From NCBI GenBank assembly GCA_964571215.1, contig CAZMZZ010000002.1, positions 1 through 64,000 on the forward strand: DNA of 64,000 bases, given 5' to 3'. Shown here in pieces: positions 8,684-18,547 of the stretch. The position numbers and the translations under genes are program-made. Under the pieces are notes generated by a model that was not told the DNA's origin, did not search any database, and saw nothing but the letters and a program-made list of their open reading frames with translations. Within the stretch, counting starts at the first letter, position 1, and each line of letters starts with the position of its first letter. Origin of the DNA: CAJWPI01 sp964571215 (GTDB taxonomy: Bacteria; Pseudomonadota; Gammaproteobacteria; Magnimaribacterales; Magnimaribacteraceae).

Positions 8684-9301
8684 ATGTCTAGAGTAATAGT
8701 GATAGCTGCTCCTTCAGGAGCAGGAAAAACCTCTTTAATAGAATCTCTATTAGAAGAAGCTATAAACACTAGAATCAAATTAGGTATTTCTTTCACAACA
8801 AGAGAGAAAAGAGATAATGAGATTAATGGAAAATCCTATTTTTTTATTAATAAAGACGAGTTTATTGAAATGCGAGAAAAAAACGAATTTCTAGAAAGTG
8901 CAGAAGTTTTCGGAAATTTGTATGGAACTAATAAATCTTGGGTTGAAAAACAAATTAAAGAAGGCCATAAGGTTTTGTTAGAATTAGATTGGCAAGGTGC
9001 CAAACAAGTTAAATATGTTTTTCAAGACTGTTTAACAATTTTTATTCTCCCCCCTTCCCATAAAGAACTTAAAGAAAGATTAAAGAAAAGAGGTCTTGAT
9101 GATCAAGATATTGTCGAAAAAAGATTGTCTCTTGCAAGAAACGAAATTTTAGAAGGAAAATATTTTGACTTTCTTGTAGTTAATGATGTTTTTGAGAATT
9201 CACTTAATGATCTAAAAAAAATAATACTTGAAGGAAAAGAGCTATCTAAGGAAAGAAGGGTTCTTGCTAATAGTGTACTTGAAGAATTATTGAAAAATTA
9301 G
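8684..9301 (+). CDS. gmk: Guanylate kinase
   Basis: A 205-residue kinase phosphorylating GMP and dGMP. The P-loop APSGAGKT is at residues 9-16. The GMP-binding region includes SFTTREKR and the conserved segment KSYFFINKDEF, followed by LYGT and LELDWQGAKQV. First gene of the gmk-rpoZ-spoT-ridA-recG run. No clear Shine-Dalgarno is visible; the ATG is fixed by the position of the P-loop. Its neighbours link nucleotide supply to (p)ppGpp metabolism, a conserved arrangement in this class. Confidence 0.97.
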   Translation: MSRVIVIAAPSGAGKTSLIESLLEEAINTRIKLGISFTTREKRDNEINGKSYFFINKDEFIEMREKNEFLESAEVFGNLYGTNKSWVEKQIKEGHKVLLELDWQGAKQVKYVFQDCLTIFILPPSHKELKERLKKRGLDDQDIVEKRLSLARNEILEGKYFDFLVVNDVFENSLNDLKKIILEGKELSKERRVLANSVLEELLKN

Positions 9302-9354
9302 TGATTATTACCTAGAATGCGCCTCTTCTTTAAAAATACCCAGGATTTTCGACC

Positions 9355-9612
9355 ATGGCTAGAGTTACGATAGAAGATTGTTTAGAAAAGATTAAATCGA
9401 GATACGATCTCATAATACTTGCAGCTAAGAGAGCAAGACAGCTAGCTGTTGGAGGAAGAAAACCGACTTTGGAGTGGGAAGATGATAAGCCAACTGTTAT
9501 GGCGTTAAGAGAAATAGCAGCAGGTTCAGTTAACTCTGAAAATATCAATGACTTAACTGTGGATATAGCCGATCTGGAACAAGAGTTCTCAGACGAGCTT
9601 TCTGCAGAATAA
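9355..9612 (+). CDS. rpoZ: RNA polymerase omega subunit
   Basis: An 85-residue protein with the omega start [12 protein letters not shown] and the conserved segment in which Arg and Lys precede KARQL-like residues (here AAKRARQL), which wraps the C-terminus of beta-prime. Omega also forms one of the ppGpp sites on RNA polymerase, which suits its position directly before spoT. An AGGA motif lies about 9 bases before the ATG. The acidic tail (EQEFSDEL) is typical. Length is close to the E. coli 91 residues. Confidence 0.96.
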   Translation: MARVTIEDCLEKIKSRYDLIILAAKRARQLAVGGRKPTLEWEDDKPTVMALREIAAGSVNSENINDLTVDIADLEQEFSDELSAE

Positions 9613-9683
9613 GTACCATAAAACCTAATTTATTAGCTTTTCTGATAAAAAATAGAGATACTCTTTCTTAGAGACCTATTACT

Positions 9684-11831
9684 ATGAAGTCAATAAACGC
9701 ATTAGAAAAAAAAATCTCTGATTATCTTTCTTCAAAAGAAGTTAATCAGGTCCTAAAGGCCTACAGTTACGCCCAAAAGGCACACTCAGGACAATATAGA
9801 CTAAGCGGAGAACCTTATGTTAGTCACCCGCTTGCTGTAGCAAATATTTTAAGCTCTTTGAAAATGGACCAAGATACTCTTTCTGCAGCCCTACTTCATG
9901 ATGTCATAGAAGATACAGGATCTACTAAATTAGGTATAAAAAAAGAATTTAATATAAATGTAGCCAACTTAGTCGATGGGGTAAGTAAGCTTGACAAACT
10001 AGATATACAGTCTGCAACAGAAATCCAAGCAGAAAATTTTCAAAAGATGGTTCTTGCTATGTCGAAGGATATAAGGGTAGTTGTGTTAAAACTTGCTGAT
10101 AGATTGCACAACATGCGTACCATCCATTTCCTTGAGAGAAATAAACAGCTTCTTATTGCTAGAGAAACTTTAGAAATATATGGAAACTTAGCCCACCGAA
10201 TAGGAATGAATAATATTTATAGAGAATTAGAAGATTTAGCATTTAAGACAATATATCCAACTAGATATTCTCTTCTTTTATCTTCAATTAGAAAGAACAG
10301 AGGAGGACAAAAAAGAATATTAAAAAAAATAGAAAAAAAATTGCAGAAAAGATTCTTAGAACAGGGAGTTCCAGCTTATGTAGAAGGAAGAGAAAAACAT
10401 ATTTATAGTATTTATAGGAAGATGAAGGAAAGACGCAGGTCTTTTCAAGAGATTATGGATGTCTACGCCTTCAAGGTGGTTGTTGATACTCCAGAGAATT
10501 GTTATAAAGCAATTGGCTCTGTACACAGCCTATATAAACCAATAGAAGGAAGATTTAAAGATTATATAGCTATGCCTAAATCCAATGGTTACCAATCTGT
10601 TCATACTGGTGTCATAGGAGATGATGGCCAACCAATTGAAGTACAAATAAAAACTGAAGAAATGAATGAAGTTGCAGAAAACGGCATTGCATCTCATTGG
10701 ATTTATAAATCAGGTAATAAAGCTTCTGTAAATCCACAAAATAAGGCAAGAAGATGGGTAGCTGGATTATTAGAAATGAGAGAAAATTCTGATAACTCAA
10801 AAGACTTTATAGAATCTGTTAAAACAGATATTTTTCCTGATGAGATTTATGTTTTTACTCCTGAAGGGGAAATTGTTGAGATGAATGCAGGATCAACACC
10901 CATTGACTTTGCTTTTGCTGTTCATACAGATGTGGGTCTTCATTGTAAAGCATGCAGAATAAACAGAAAATTAGCACCTTTAAGTGTTCCTCTAGAAAGT
11001 GGTCAAACAGTAGAAATTATCACTGATTCCTTCCCGCAAACTACTCCAACTTGGCTCAATTTTGTAAGAACAACACGTGCTAGAAACAGAATAAGAAACT
11101 ATTTAAGAAATTTGAAGACTTCAGAAGCTAGAAAATTGGGGAAAAGATTTTTAGAGCAACACCTTTCTTTATCAAACCTTAAACTTAAAGAGATAGATAA
11201 AAAGGATCTAAGGGAAGCTTTAGATGCTATAAGTGTAAGAAGCTTGAACCGTCTTTTAGAGGAAATTGGACTGGGAAAAAGAGTAGGTAATATCGCCGCG
11301 CAACAAATTTCAGGATATTTAAATAAAGACAGATCAAAAAAAAGCAACAGGATCATACCTCTTGAAATCAGGGGGTCAGAGGGTTTGGTAGTGAATTACG
11401 CTACTTGCTGTAGACCAATCCCAGGAGATTCGGTTATAGGCCATATTACAAATGAAAGGGGTTTGGTAGTTCACCAAGAAAGATGTAGAAATATTTTACC
11501 CATAAGAAAGGACCCTAAACAGTGTTTCCCTGTTAATTGGCATGATGAACTTAATAACTATTTCTCAACACAAATAAAAGTAGTAGCTAAAGATGAACCC
11601 GGGCTCCTTGCCTCTGTTTCCTCTATTATCTCAAGTCTAGAAACAAATATAGAATCGTTAGAGGTATCTCCTGACTTAGTATCTGGTACTTCTAATTTTA
11701 TATTTGGTCTTCAGGTAACGGACAGAACTCATTTAGCAAAACTAATAAGAAATCTCAGGTCTATGCCTTCAATCATGTCAGCAACTAGAATTCATGATCA
11801 AGAAAAAAGAGATGAAAAGATATTGCACTAA
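9684..11831 (+). CDS. spoT: Bifunctional (p)ppGpp synthetase/hydrolase SpoT
   Basis: A 715-residue RelA/SpoT homologue. The HD hydrolase domain is intact, with His72-Asp73 in LLHDVIEDTG and a further HNMRT segment. The synthetase domain has the RFKD form (near residue 289) found in bifunctional enzymes, followed by AMPKSNGYQSVHT. A TGS domain begins near residue 386 (IYVFTPEGEI), then a zinc-finger-like CCRPIPGD region and a C-terminal ACT domain from about residue 640. It probably both makes and removes the alarmone. No second relA gene is in the window. It lies 71 bases after rpoZ and 11 before ridA. Confidence 0.95.
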   Translation: MKSINALEKKISDYLSSKEVNQVLKAYSYAQKAHSGQYRLSGEPYVSHPLAVANILSSLKMDQDTLSAALLHDVIEDTGSTKLGIKKEFNINVANLVDGVSKLDKLDIQSATEIQAENFQKMVLAMSKDIRVVVLKLADRLHNMRTIHFLERNKQLLIARETLEIYGNLAHRIGMNNIYRELEDLAFKTIYPTRYSLLLSSIRKNRGGQKRILKKIEKKLQKRFLEQGVPAYVEGREKHIYSIYRKMKERRRSFQEIMDVYAFKVVVDTPENCYKAIGSVHSLYKPIEGRFKDYIAMPKSNGYQSVHTGVIGDDGQPIEVQIKTEEMNEVAENGIASHWIYKSGNKASVNPQNKARRWVAGLLEMRENSDNSKDFIESVKTDIFPDEIYVFTPEGEIVEMNAGSTPIDFAFAVHTDVGLHCKACRINRKLAPLSVPLESGQTVEIITDSFPQTTPTWLNFVRTTRARNRIRNYLRNLKTSEARKLGKRFLEQHLSLSNLKLKEIDKKDLREALDAISVRSLNRLLEEIGLGKRVGNIAAQQISGYLNKDRSKKSNRIIPLEIRGSEGLVVNYATCCRPIPGDSVIGHITNERGLVVHQERCRNILPIRKDPKQCFPVNWHDELNNYFSTQIKVVAKDEPGLLASVSSIISSLETNIESLEVSPDLVSGTSNFIFGLQVTDRTHLAKLIRNLRSMPSIMSATRIHDQEKRDEKILH

Positions 11832-11842
11832 TAATTTAAATT

Positions 11843-12235
11843 ATGAAAAAAAGAATAAATACATCCAATGCTCCTAAAGCTTTGGGGACATACTCTCAAG
11901 CTATAGCTATAGCAAATACAATATATATCTCGGGACAAATTCCAATTGACCCAAAAACTTCAGAATTAGTAAAGGGTAAAGAAAATCAAATTATTCAAGT
12001 CTTAAAAAACCTAAAAGCTGTTTGTGAAGAAGCTAATGCCTCTTTAGATGATATTGTAAAACTTAATATTTATCTCCAAGACCTCTCGGTCTTCTCTTCA
12101 GTTAATGAGATCATGAAGGAATACTTTAAAGAACCTTATCCTGCAAGATCTACCATAGAAGTTGCAAAACTTCCTTTAAACGCTTTAATTGAAATTGAAG
12201 CTATTATTGTAAAAGAAGATCCTTATAGTTATTAG
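11843..12235 (+). CDS. ridA: RidA-family enamine/imine deaminase
   Basis: A 130-residue trimeric deaminase that removes reactive 2-aminoacrylate-type intermediates released by PLP enzymes. Family marks are KALGTYSQAI near the N-terminus, ISGQIPIDP, and the C-terminal YPARSTIEVAKLPLNALIEIEAI, which carries the active-site Arg (in ARST) and the final Glu. It sits between spoT and recG, a common gammaproteobacterial location, and recG begins 3 bases after it. Confidence 0.95.
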   Translation: MKKRINTSNAPKALGTYSQAIAIANTIYISGQIPIDPKTSELVKGKENQIIQVLKNLKAVCEEANASLDDIVKLNIYLQDLSVFSSVNEIMKEYFKEPYPARSTIEVAKLPLNALIEIEAIIVKEDPYSY

Positions 12236-12238
12236 TCT

Positions 12239-14323
12239 ATGCCCAAAGGCAAAAATAAAGACCACCCAATACAAGGGCTTAAAGGAGTGGGTCCCAAAAT
12301 TGCTCAATTACTATCTAATCTTGGAATAGAGTTAATTGAAGATGCTGTATTTCATCTTCCGTACAGATATGAAGATAGAACCCAAATAACCAAAATCAGT
12401 GATACTCCTTACGAATTACCAGTAGTCATAGAAGGAGAAATAATTAAATCTACTGTAATTTACAGAGGAAGAAGAATGTTAATCATAGAGATTTTTGACG
12501 GCTCTGGAAGAATCACTATGAGAATGTTCCATTTTGCTTTTGCTCAACAGAAAAATCTTAAAGAAGGTAATTTCATTAGATGCTTTGGAACTATAAGGCA
12601 AGGAAGGAGTGGGAAAGAAATGATACATCCCCAATATTCAGTATTTACTAAAGAAGAACCGCTTGAAATTGAAAAAAATCTAACCCCCATTTACCCCCTA
12701 ACTACCAACCTTCAACAAGGAAGAATAAGAAAAATTATTCAAAGTGCTTTATTTTATTGCGAACAAGAAAATCTATTAAAAGAAAAATGGGAAATAAATA
12801 CTGAGAATAATTTTGGTTACCTGCTAGAAGCCTTAGAATTTATTCATAACCCCCCTGCAGAGACAGATTTAGAAGCGCTTGCTGCAGCTCAACATCCTGC
12901 ACAAAGAAAATTAATAAAAGAAGAATTGATAGCTCATATCTTGTGTGCGGGTATGCTTAAAAAAGAAACAGAAAAAAAAATAGGCCCTTGTTTAAAAAGT
13001 TCTTCATCAAAAGAAGAGGATTTTATTAACTCTCTTGGATTTTCTCTTACAAAAGCCCAAATTAAGGTGTGGGGAGAGATAAAAAATGACCTTGGTAAAG
13101 AAACCCCTATGAGAAGACTTCTGCAAGGTGATGTGGGTTCAGGAAAAACAGTCATATCCGCCCTAGCTGCGCTACAAGCAAAACAAAATGGCTATCAAAC
13201 TGCTTTTATGTGCCCATCAGAACTACTCTCAGTTCAGCATTATGAAAATATATCAAATTGGTTTAGTAACCTAGATATCAATGTTGATATCTTATTAGGA
13301 TCTACAAAATCTAAAGACAGAAAAAAAATATTACAAGAATTGGGTAATGGAACGACTGACATACTTATAGGGACACATGCTCTCTTCCAGAAAGATGTAA
13401 TTTTTAGAAATATGGGTTTAACTATTATTGATGAACAGCACAGATTTGGTGTACACCAACGCTTTTCATTGCTCGAAAAAGGTTCAAACTCCCAACAAAG
13501 TCCTCATCAACTTATTATGACTGCTACACCAATCCCAAGAACCCTTTCTATGACAGTTTATGGTTCTTTGGAAACTTCGATAATAGATGAACTACCACCT
13601 GGAAGAATTCCTGTAAAAACATACTCAAGACCTAATTCTATGAGGAAGAAGGTAATTAAACGCGTAGAAGAAGTTTGCTTAGAAGGACAAAGAGCTTACT
13701 GGGTTTGTACGCTCATTGAATTATCAGATGAACTAGAAGCACAAGCAGCAGAAGAGTTGTTTAAAGAAATAAGTGATCAAATACCAAAAATTAAAGTGGG
13801 TTTAGTCCATGGTCGTCTTAATAAAGAAGAAAAACAGAAAGTAATAGATAAATTTAGAAAAGGTCAAATACAACTTTTAGTTTGTACAACGGTTATAGAG
13901 GTTGGTATGGATATTCCAGAAGCCTCTTTGATGATTATTGAGAATCCAGAAAGGCTTGGCTTAGCACAATTACATCAACTTAGAGGAAGAGTGGGAAGAA
14001 AAGCAAACACACCTTCCAACTGCCTCCTGCTTTATAAAGACCCCCTATCTGCATTAGCTCAAGAGAGAATCAGTACCATGGAAAAAACTAATGATGGTTT
14101 TGTGATAGCAGAAAAAGATCTTGAACTCAGGGGCGGGGGCGATATTCATGGATTAAAACAGTCGGGCCTCATGAACCTAAAAATTGCTAATCCGATAAGA
14201 GATTCTGATCTTTTAGAGTCGGCTCAAAAGGAAGCATTCTTAATTGCCAAGAAGAATGAGAAGCAGGCCAAAATACTGATCAATAGATGGATAGGTAGCA
14301 GGCAGGATTACTCAGATGCATAA
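12239..14323 (+). CDS. recG: ATP-dependent DNA helicase RecG
   Basis: A 694-residue branch-migrating helicase acting on stalled forks and Holliday junctions. The N-terminal wedge/OB domain spans about residues 60-170. Helicase motif I GDVGSGKT lies near residue 297, the DEQH box (IIDEQHRFGV) near 397 and motif III TATPIPRTL near 425. The C-terminal motifs TTVIEVGMDIPEA and QLRGRVGR are complete. Length matches E. coli RecG (693). It is the last gene of the run and converges on cmoB with a 22-base T-rich gap that has no GC stem. Confidence 0.97.
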   Translation: MPKGKNKDHPIQGLKGVGPKIAQLLSNLGIELIEDAVFHLPYRYEDRTQITKISDTPYELPVVIEGEIIKSTVIYRGRRMLIIEIFDGSGRITMRMFHFAFAQQKNLKEGNFIRCFGTIRQGRSGKEMIHPQYSVFTKEEPLEIEKNLTPIYPLTTNLQQGRIRKIIQSALFYCEQENLLKEKWEINTENNFGYLLEALEFIHNPPAETDLEALAAAQHPAQRKLIKEELIAHILCAGMLKKETEKKIGPCLKSSSSKEEDFINSLGFSLTKAQIKVWGEIKNDLGKETPMRRLLQGDVGSGKTVISALAALQAKQNGYQTAFMCPSELLSVQHYENISNWFSNLDINVDILLGSTKSKDRKKILQELGNGTTDILIGTHALFQKDVIFRNMGLTIIDEQHRFGVHQRFSLLEKGSNSQQSPHQLIMTATPIPRTLSMTVYGSLETSIIDELPPGRIPVKTYSRPNSMRKKVIKRVEEVCLEGQRAYWVCTLIELSDELEAQAAEELFKEISDQIPKIKVGLVHGRLNKEEKQKVIDKFRKGQIQLLVCTTVIEVGMDIPEASLMIIENPERLGLAQLHQLRGRVGRKANTPSNCLLLYKDPLSALAQERISTMEKTNDGFVIAEKDLELRGGGDIHGLKQSGLMNLKIANPIRDSDLLESAQKEAFLIAKKNEKQAKILINRWIGSRQDYSDA

Positions 14324-14345
14324 CTAACAAAGTATTTTTTGATTT

Positions 14346-15272
14346 TTATTTTTTTAAAATTAAAAAGACACGTTCAGGTCGGGGAAAGCCTTCTATTGTT
14401 TTAGTTAGCTGAGTATTTAGGGCTTCAGAAAATGATCTGAATGGCATCCAGTTAGTAGACCTTTGCTCTCTACTAGTGGTTTGGTAGGGTTTAGATATAG
14501 AAAGAATATTAAGGTTAGTCTTTCTAGCTAAACTCTTTAGTCCCTTTTTTGTGTGGACCAATCTAACATTTGGCATATTAGCGTAACTTCCTGGTGTCTT
14601 AAGCCCCTCTCCGTATTGATCTGGAGCTATTAATGTCTCTAGTATTATTCTTCCATCGTCCTTCAAATGAGACCTTAGTATCTCCATGTGTTTTTCTGGA
14701 TCTCGTTGATGGTATAAAACACCCATGCTGAAAATCAAATCAAAACACTTATCAGCAAAGCTTAGCTCCTCTATTCTCTCAGGGATCATTACAATATTAT
14801 TTGATTTAATAAAATAGTTAATAGTTCTAAATTGAGTTAGATAAAGCAGGTTTGGTTCAAGGCAAACTACAAATTCTGCTCCTTCACCTAACATTCTAAA
14901 TCCGTAATACCCATTACCAGAACCAACATCCAGAATAGTTTTTTCTGATAAGTCTATATTAAGTTTTAAAAAACGTTTCCATTTCCAATCAGACCTCCAC
15001 TCAGAATCAATAAAAATATCACCGATTTTAAAAGGTCCTTTTCTCCACGGAACTAGTTTAAGAAGCTGATCTTGAATTTTTTTCATTTCTTGTAAGCTCC
15101 ATTTCCCTGTAACTAAAACTTCTTTATCAAGTTTTGCTTTAAAAGAATGCGGTTTAGGAAGGGAAGGAATTATTTTATTCCACCCATCTATTCTCTTGTC
15201 TTTTTTACTTTCATAAATATTTTTATGATACTTATGAATAATCTCTGTCCAGTTTTTTGTAATTTCTAACAT
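14346..15272 (-). CDS. cmoB: tRNA uridine-34 carboxymethyltransferase CmoB
   Basis: A 308-residue enzyme that transfers the carboxymethyl group of carboxy-SAM to 5-hydroxyuridine at the tRNA wobble position, giving cmo5U. The Rossmann motif ILDVGSGNGYYG follows a basic N-terminal region with WRKGPF and DSEWRSDWKW, typical of CmoB; the HQRDP and Y-G-E-G-L-K-T-P-G elements are also present. Slightly shorter than the 323 of E. coli. Its start overlaps the cmoA stop by one base, so the enzyme making carboxy-SAM and the one using it are translated together. Confidence 0.95.
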   Translation of the reverse strand: MLEITKNWTEIIHKYHKNIYESKKDKRIDGWNKIIPSLPKPHSFKAKLDKEVLVTGKWSLQEMKKIQDQLLKLVPWRKGPFKIGDIFIDSEWRSDWKWKRFLKLNIDLSEKTILDVGSGNGYYGFRMLGEGAEFVVCLEPNLLYLTQFRTINYFIKSNNIVMIPERIEELSFADKCFDLIFSMGVLYHQRDPEKHMEILRSHLKDDGRIILETLIAPDQYGEGLKTPGSYANMPNVRLVHTKKGLKSLARKTNLNILSISKPYQTTSREQRSTNWMPFRSFSEALNTQLTKTIEGFPRPERVFLILKK

Positions 15273-16003
15273 TATCTTTCAGCTATTAAAGTTATGAAAT
15301 TTAGATTAGACATAACTTTTTTAACCCCTTTAAATCCTATTTTTCTTAATCTTTGTAGATGGAGAGCTTCAAGATCTGTAATAAGAACCCCTTCCAATGA
15401 ATCTCTTTTTGCTGAAATCTCCATTTTGGAATAGCCGTTTTTTAATTTAAATCTATCATAGATTCTATATATTGTTTGATTTTTTAGGGTATTATCAAAA
15501 TGTATCTTTTCTGAAATTATCAATATGCCGCCTTTCTTCATACCTTGAAAAATTCTTTTCAAAAGGGTCTCCCTTTTTTCAACCTCTAAAAACTGTAAAA
15601 CGAAATTAATTACCACTATAGAGGCTGTGTTAATTTTAATGTTATTAATATCTTCTTCTAAAAATTTTATCTTTCCGGACTTAATAAAATTAGAAAAACG
15701 GATTTTGCTTTCTGAAATCATTGCATGAGAATTATCAACAGCAATTACCTGACCCTTTCTTTTCCCAATCCCCTTTAAGATACTTAAAGAGGATGCTCCT
15801 AAAGAGCATCCCAAATCATAACAATTAGTATCTGGTTGGAAGTAATAATCGGATAAATTTTTGATTAGTCTTAAGCTAGATTCATAACCTGGAACTGATC
15901 TATCTATCATATCTTCAAAGACTTCTGCTACTTCTTGATTGAAAGAAAAGGGCAAGTCGTTAAAATTGCCATCTTTAAAGAGGTTGTCTTTCTTTTTCAT
16001 CAT
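15272..16003 (-). CDS. cmoA: Carboxy-S-adenosyl-L-methionine synthase CmoA
   Basis: A 243-residue SAM-binding protein that converts SAM and prephenate to carboxy-SAM. Motif I appears as CYDLGCSLGASSLS, followed by the acidic AVDNSHAM that binds the ribose, and VVINFVLQF; these match CmoA rather than a general methyltransferase. The N-terminal FNQEVAEVFEDMIDRSVPGY is characteristic. Two consecutive ATG codons (16003 and 16000) are possible starts. Divergent from the acetyltransferase gene at 16027, with only 23 bases between. Confidence 0.95.
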   Translation of the reverse strand: MMKKKDNLFKDGNFNDLPFSFNQEVAEVFEDMIDRSVPGYESSLRLIKNLSDYYFQPDTNCYDLGCSLGASSLSILKGIGKRKGQVIAVDNSHAMISESKIRFSNFIKSGKIKFLEEDINNIKINTASIVVINFVLQFLEVEKRETLLKRIFQGMKKGGILIISEKIHFDNTLKNQTIYRIYDRFKLKNGYSKMEISAKRDSLEGVLITDLEALHLQRLRKIGFKGVKKVMSNLNFITLIAER

Positions 16004-16026
16004 AAGGATATATAAAATAGTATTTT

Positions 16027-16467
16027 ATGAATTACACCATTAAGTCGCCAGAAACTAAATCAGAATGGGATAAATATTTTAACTTCAGATGGGAGATGTT
16101 AAGAAAACCTCTGGGTATGCCAAAAGATACTTTAAAAGATAAACTAGAAGAGAAAAGTTACCATTTAATAGTATTAAGTCAAAACAATGAGGTAATAGGG
16201 AGTGGGAGATTGCATTTTAATAACTCCAAAGAGGGTCAAATAAGATATATGGCGGTAAATAATTCTTTTCAAAGACAGGGGCTTGGTTCTGAAATTGTTA
16301 AGGAGTTAGAACTTATAGCCAAAAAGAGAGGAATTAAAAGTATCATCTTAAATGCAAGAGAAAATGCCATTAATTTTTATCTATCATTGGGTTATAAAAA
16401 ATATAAGCCCTACGAGTCAGATACGGGGATACCCCATACTACTATGAAAAAATATCTAGGTAATTAA
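16027..16467 (+). CDS. GNAT-family N-acetyltransferase
   Basis: A 146-residue protein with a complete GNAT fold. The acetyl-CoA pyrophosphate loop is QRQGLGSEIV (near residues 79-88), preceded by a beta strand IRYMAVNNSFQ and followed by SIILNAREN and the FYLSLGYKKY end. It resembles small stand-alone acetyltransferases of the YjdJ/ElaA type acting on unknown amines. The stop codon overlaps that of hppA on the opposite strand. The substrate cannot be inferred. Confidence 0.85.
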   Translation: MNYTIKSPETKSEWDKYFNFRWEMLRKPLGMPKDTLKDKLEEKSYHLIVLSQNNEVIGSGRLHFNNSKEGQIRYMAVNNSFQRQGLGSEIVKELELIAKKRGIKSIILNARENAINFYLSLGYKKYKPYESDTGIPHTTMKKYLGN

Positions 16468-18458
16468 AGTAATGGTGCTATTACTAAACTAACAATAGCC
16501 ATAACATTAATTAATATATTCATTGATGGTCCAGAAGTATCTTTAAAAGGATCACCTACAGTATCACCAACAACTGTCGCTGCATGAGTATCAGTTCCTT
16601 TTCCACCTAAATTGCCTTTTTCTATATATTTCTTAGCATTGTCCCAAGCACCACCAGCATTGGCCATCATTAAAGCTAAAAGAACACAGCCCAAAAGACC
16701 TCCACCAAGCATTCCTCCCAGTGACTCAGCGCTTATAAGAAAACCTACAGCTGGCGGAGCGCTAACTGCAATAATGCCAGGAATTAACATTTTCTTTAAA
16801 GCTGCAGTTGTTGCTATATCTACACATTTTTCAGTATCAGGTTCAGCTTTTCCTTCAAGCAATCCTGGTATCTCTTTAAATTGTCTTCTTATCTCATTAA
16901 TCATCTCAAAAGCTGCATCTCCTACGGCTGTCATAGTAATAGATGCAATTAGAAAAGGTATAGCTCCACCAATGAACATACCAACTAATACCATGGGATC
17001 AGAAAGAAGTAATACAAATTCTTCTCCCCTGTTGTAAGAAACAGTCTCAACAAATGCTGCTATTATTGCTAGAGCTGCAAGGGCTGCAGCTCCTATAGCA
17101 AATCCTTTTCCTATTGCTGCTGTAGTATTTCCCTGTTCATCTAATTCATCAGTTATCTTCCTTGTTTCTTCTGGCATACCCGCCATCTCTGCTATACCAC
17201 CAGCATTGTCTGCTACTGGGCCGTATGCATCTATAGCCATTGTAATTCCTACAGTAGATAACATACCTACAGCTGCTATCCCAACACCATATAAACCGGT
17301 TAAGGAAGTAGAGATAAATATAATAATAGCTATAACACCTATGGGGATAACTACAGACTGCATTCCTACGGCCAAACCTGTAATCATGACAGTAGCTGGG
17401 CCAGTTTCACCTGACTTGGCAATTTTTTTGACTGGAGTAGAACCTGTGTAATACTCAGTTACTAAGCCTATAAGAATACCTCCAACAGCACCCGTAAGTA
17501 CCGCTAACCAAACATTAACCCCTTCATTGCCTAGAAATGCCATGTCCGTTATTAAAAAATAGGCCGCTACTACAAAAATAACTGGACCTCCAATAGTACC
17601 GGTCCTCATAGCTGCACCAGGAGAAAGACTAGAAAAAAGCCTTACTATTATTATTCCTATAACTGATGCTACTAAGCCAAGAGAGGTAAGTGCAAGGGGT
17701 AAAAACATCATTACAGCGCTTCCTAAAGTGGCCGCTATAGCAATTGAAGCTATCATAGAACCACAATAAGATTCAAAAATATCCGATCCCATACCCGCTA
17801 TGTCTCCAACATTATCTCCTACATTATCAGCTATTACTCCTGGGTTCCGTGGATCATCTTCGGGGATACCTGCTTCTATTTTTCCTACTAAATCTGCTCC
17901 TACGTCTGCACTTTTTGTATAAATTCCGCCTCCTACACGAGAAAAAAGAGCAACACTAGAAGCACCCATTCCAAAACCTTCAATTGAATGTGCAGTCTGA
18001 GGATCGCCTCCAAAAAATAGATAAAGGGAGCCGAGACCAATTAAACCTAATGAAGCCACACACAATCCCATTATTGAACCGCCAAAGAATGCTACTGAAA
18101 GTGCGGCATCAGCTCCCCTTTCTGAAGCTGCAGTTGCAGTTCTTACATTAGCTTTTGTTGCTGAATACATTCCTAGCCAACCTGCAATAGCTGATGATAA
18201 AGCTCCAGCTAAAACAGCGGTTGCCGTGCCTGTACCTAAAGCCCACCAACTTAAGAGAATTAAAACAAGAACAAATAAAAATAAATAAGAGTACTCTCGT
18301 CTCATAAATACCATTGCTCCTAAATGAATTTGATCACCAATTTTTTTTACCTTTGGATCTCCCTCTGGATATCTATTAACTACAATAAAAATTCCTAGTG
18401 CTATTAAAAGCCCCAATATCCCCAGTATGGGTGGTAGTATTAAATAAGATTCGATCAT
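16464..18458 (-). CDS. hppA: Membrane-bound pyrophosphatase (K+-dependent, probably Na+-type)
   Basis: A 664-residue integral membrane protein with about 16 segments that couples PPi hydrolysis to ion pumping. Substrate motifs are complete: [10 protein letters not shown] near residue 184, then [13 protein letters not shown], and the C-terminal D-x3-D-x3-K region around [10 protein letters not shown]. In the [10 protein letters not shown] segment (near 444) the key position is Ala, which marks the K+-dependent class; K+-independent enzymes have Lys. A Glu directly after DIF (DIFESYCGS) matches the position used by Na+-transporting members, so Na+ pumping is likely, though some such enzymes pump both ions. 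A GGAGGAAAG ribosome site precedes the ATG. Confidence 0.93.
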   Translation of the reverse strand: MIESYLILPPILGILGLLIALGIFIVVNRYPEGDPKVKKIGDQIHLGAMVFMRREYSYLFLFVLVLILLSWWALGTGTATAVLAGALSSAIAGWLGMYSATKANVRTATAASERGADAALSVAFFGGSIMGLCVASLGLIGLGSLYLFFGGDPQTAHSIEGFGMGASSVALFSRVGGGIYTKSADVGADLVGKIEAGIPEDDPRNPGVIADNVGDNVGDIAGMGSDIFESYCGSMIASIAIAATLGSAVMMFLPLALTSLGLVASVIGIIIVRLFSSLSPGAAMRTGTIGGPVIFVVAAYFLITDMAFLGNEGVNVWLAVLTGAVGGILIGLVTEYYTGSTPVKKIAKSGETGPATVMITGLAVGMQSVVIPIGVIAIIIFISTSLTGLYGVGIAAVGMLSTVGITMAIDAYGPVADNAGGIAEMAGMPEETRKITDELDEQGNTTAAIGKGFAIGAAALAALAIIAAFVETVSYNRGEEFVLLLSDPMVLVGMFIGGAIPFLIASITMTAVGDAAFEMINEIRRQFKEIPGLLEGKAEPDTEKCVDIATTAALKKMLIPGIIAVSAPPAVGFLISAESLGGMLGGGLLGCVLLALMMANAGGAWDNAKKYIEKGNLGGKGTDTHAATVVGDTVGDPFKDTSGPSMNILINVMAIVSLVIAPLL

Positions 18459-18547
18459 CTTTCCTCCATTAGATTGATAGAACCAACTTGCTTAGTTGCT
18501 TTATTGAATGAACGAAAGTCTACTTGAATCATAAATTAAATAAAACA

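Noticed and set aside
14324..14345. Bidirectional terminator between recG and cmoB
   Set aside because: The gap is T- and A-rich but contains no stem with G-C pairs.
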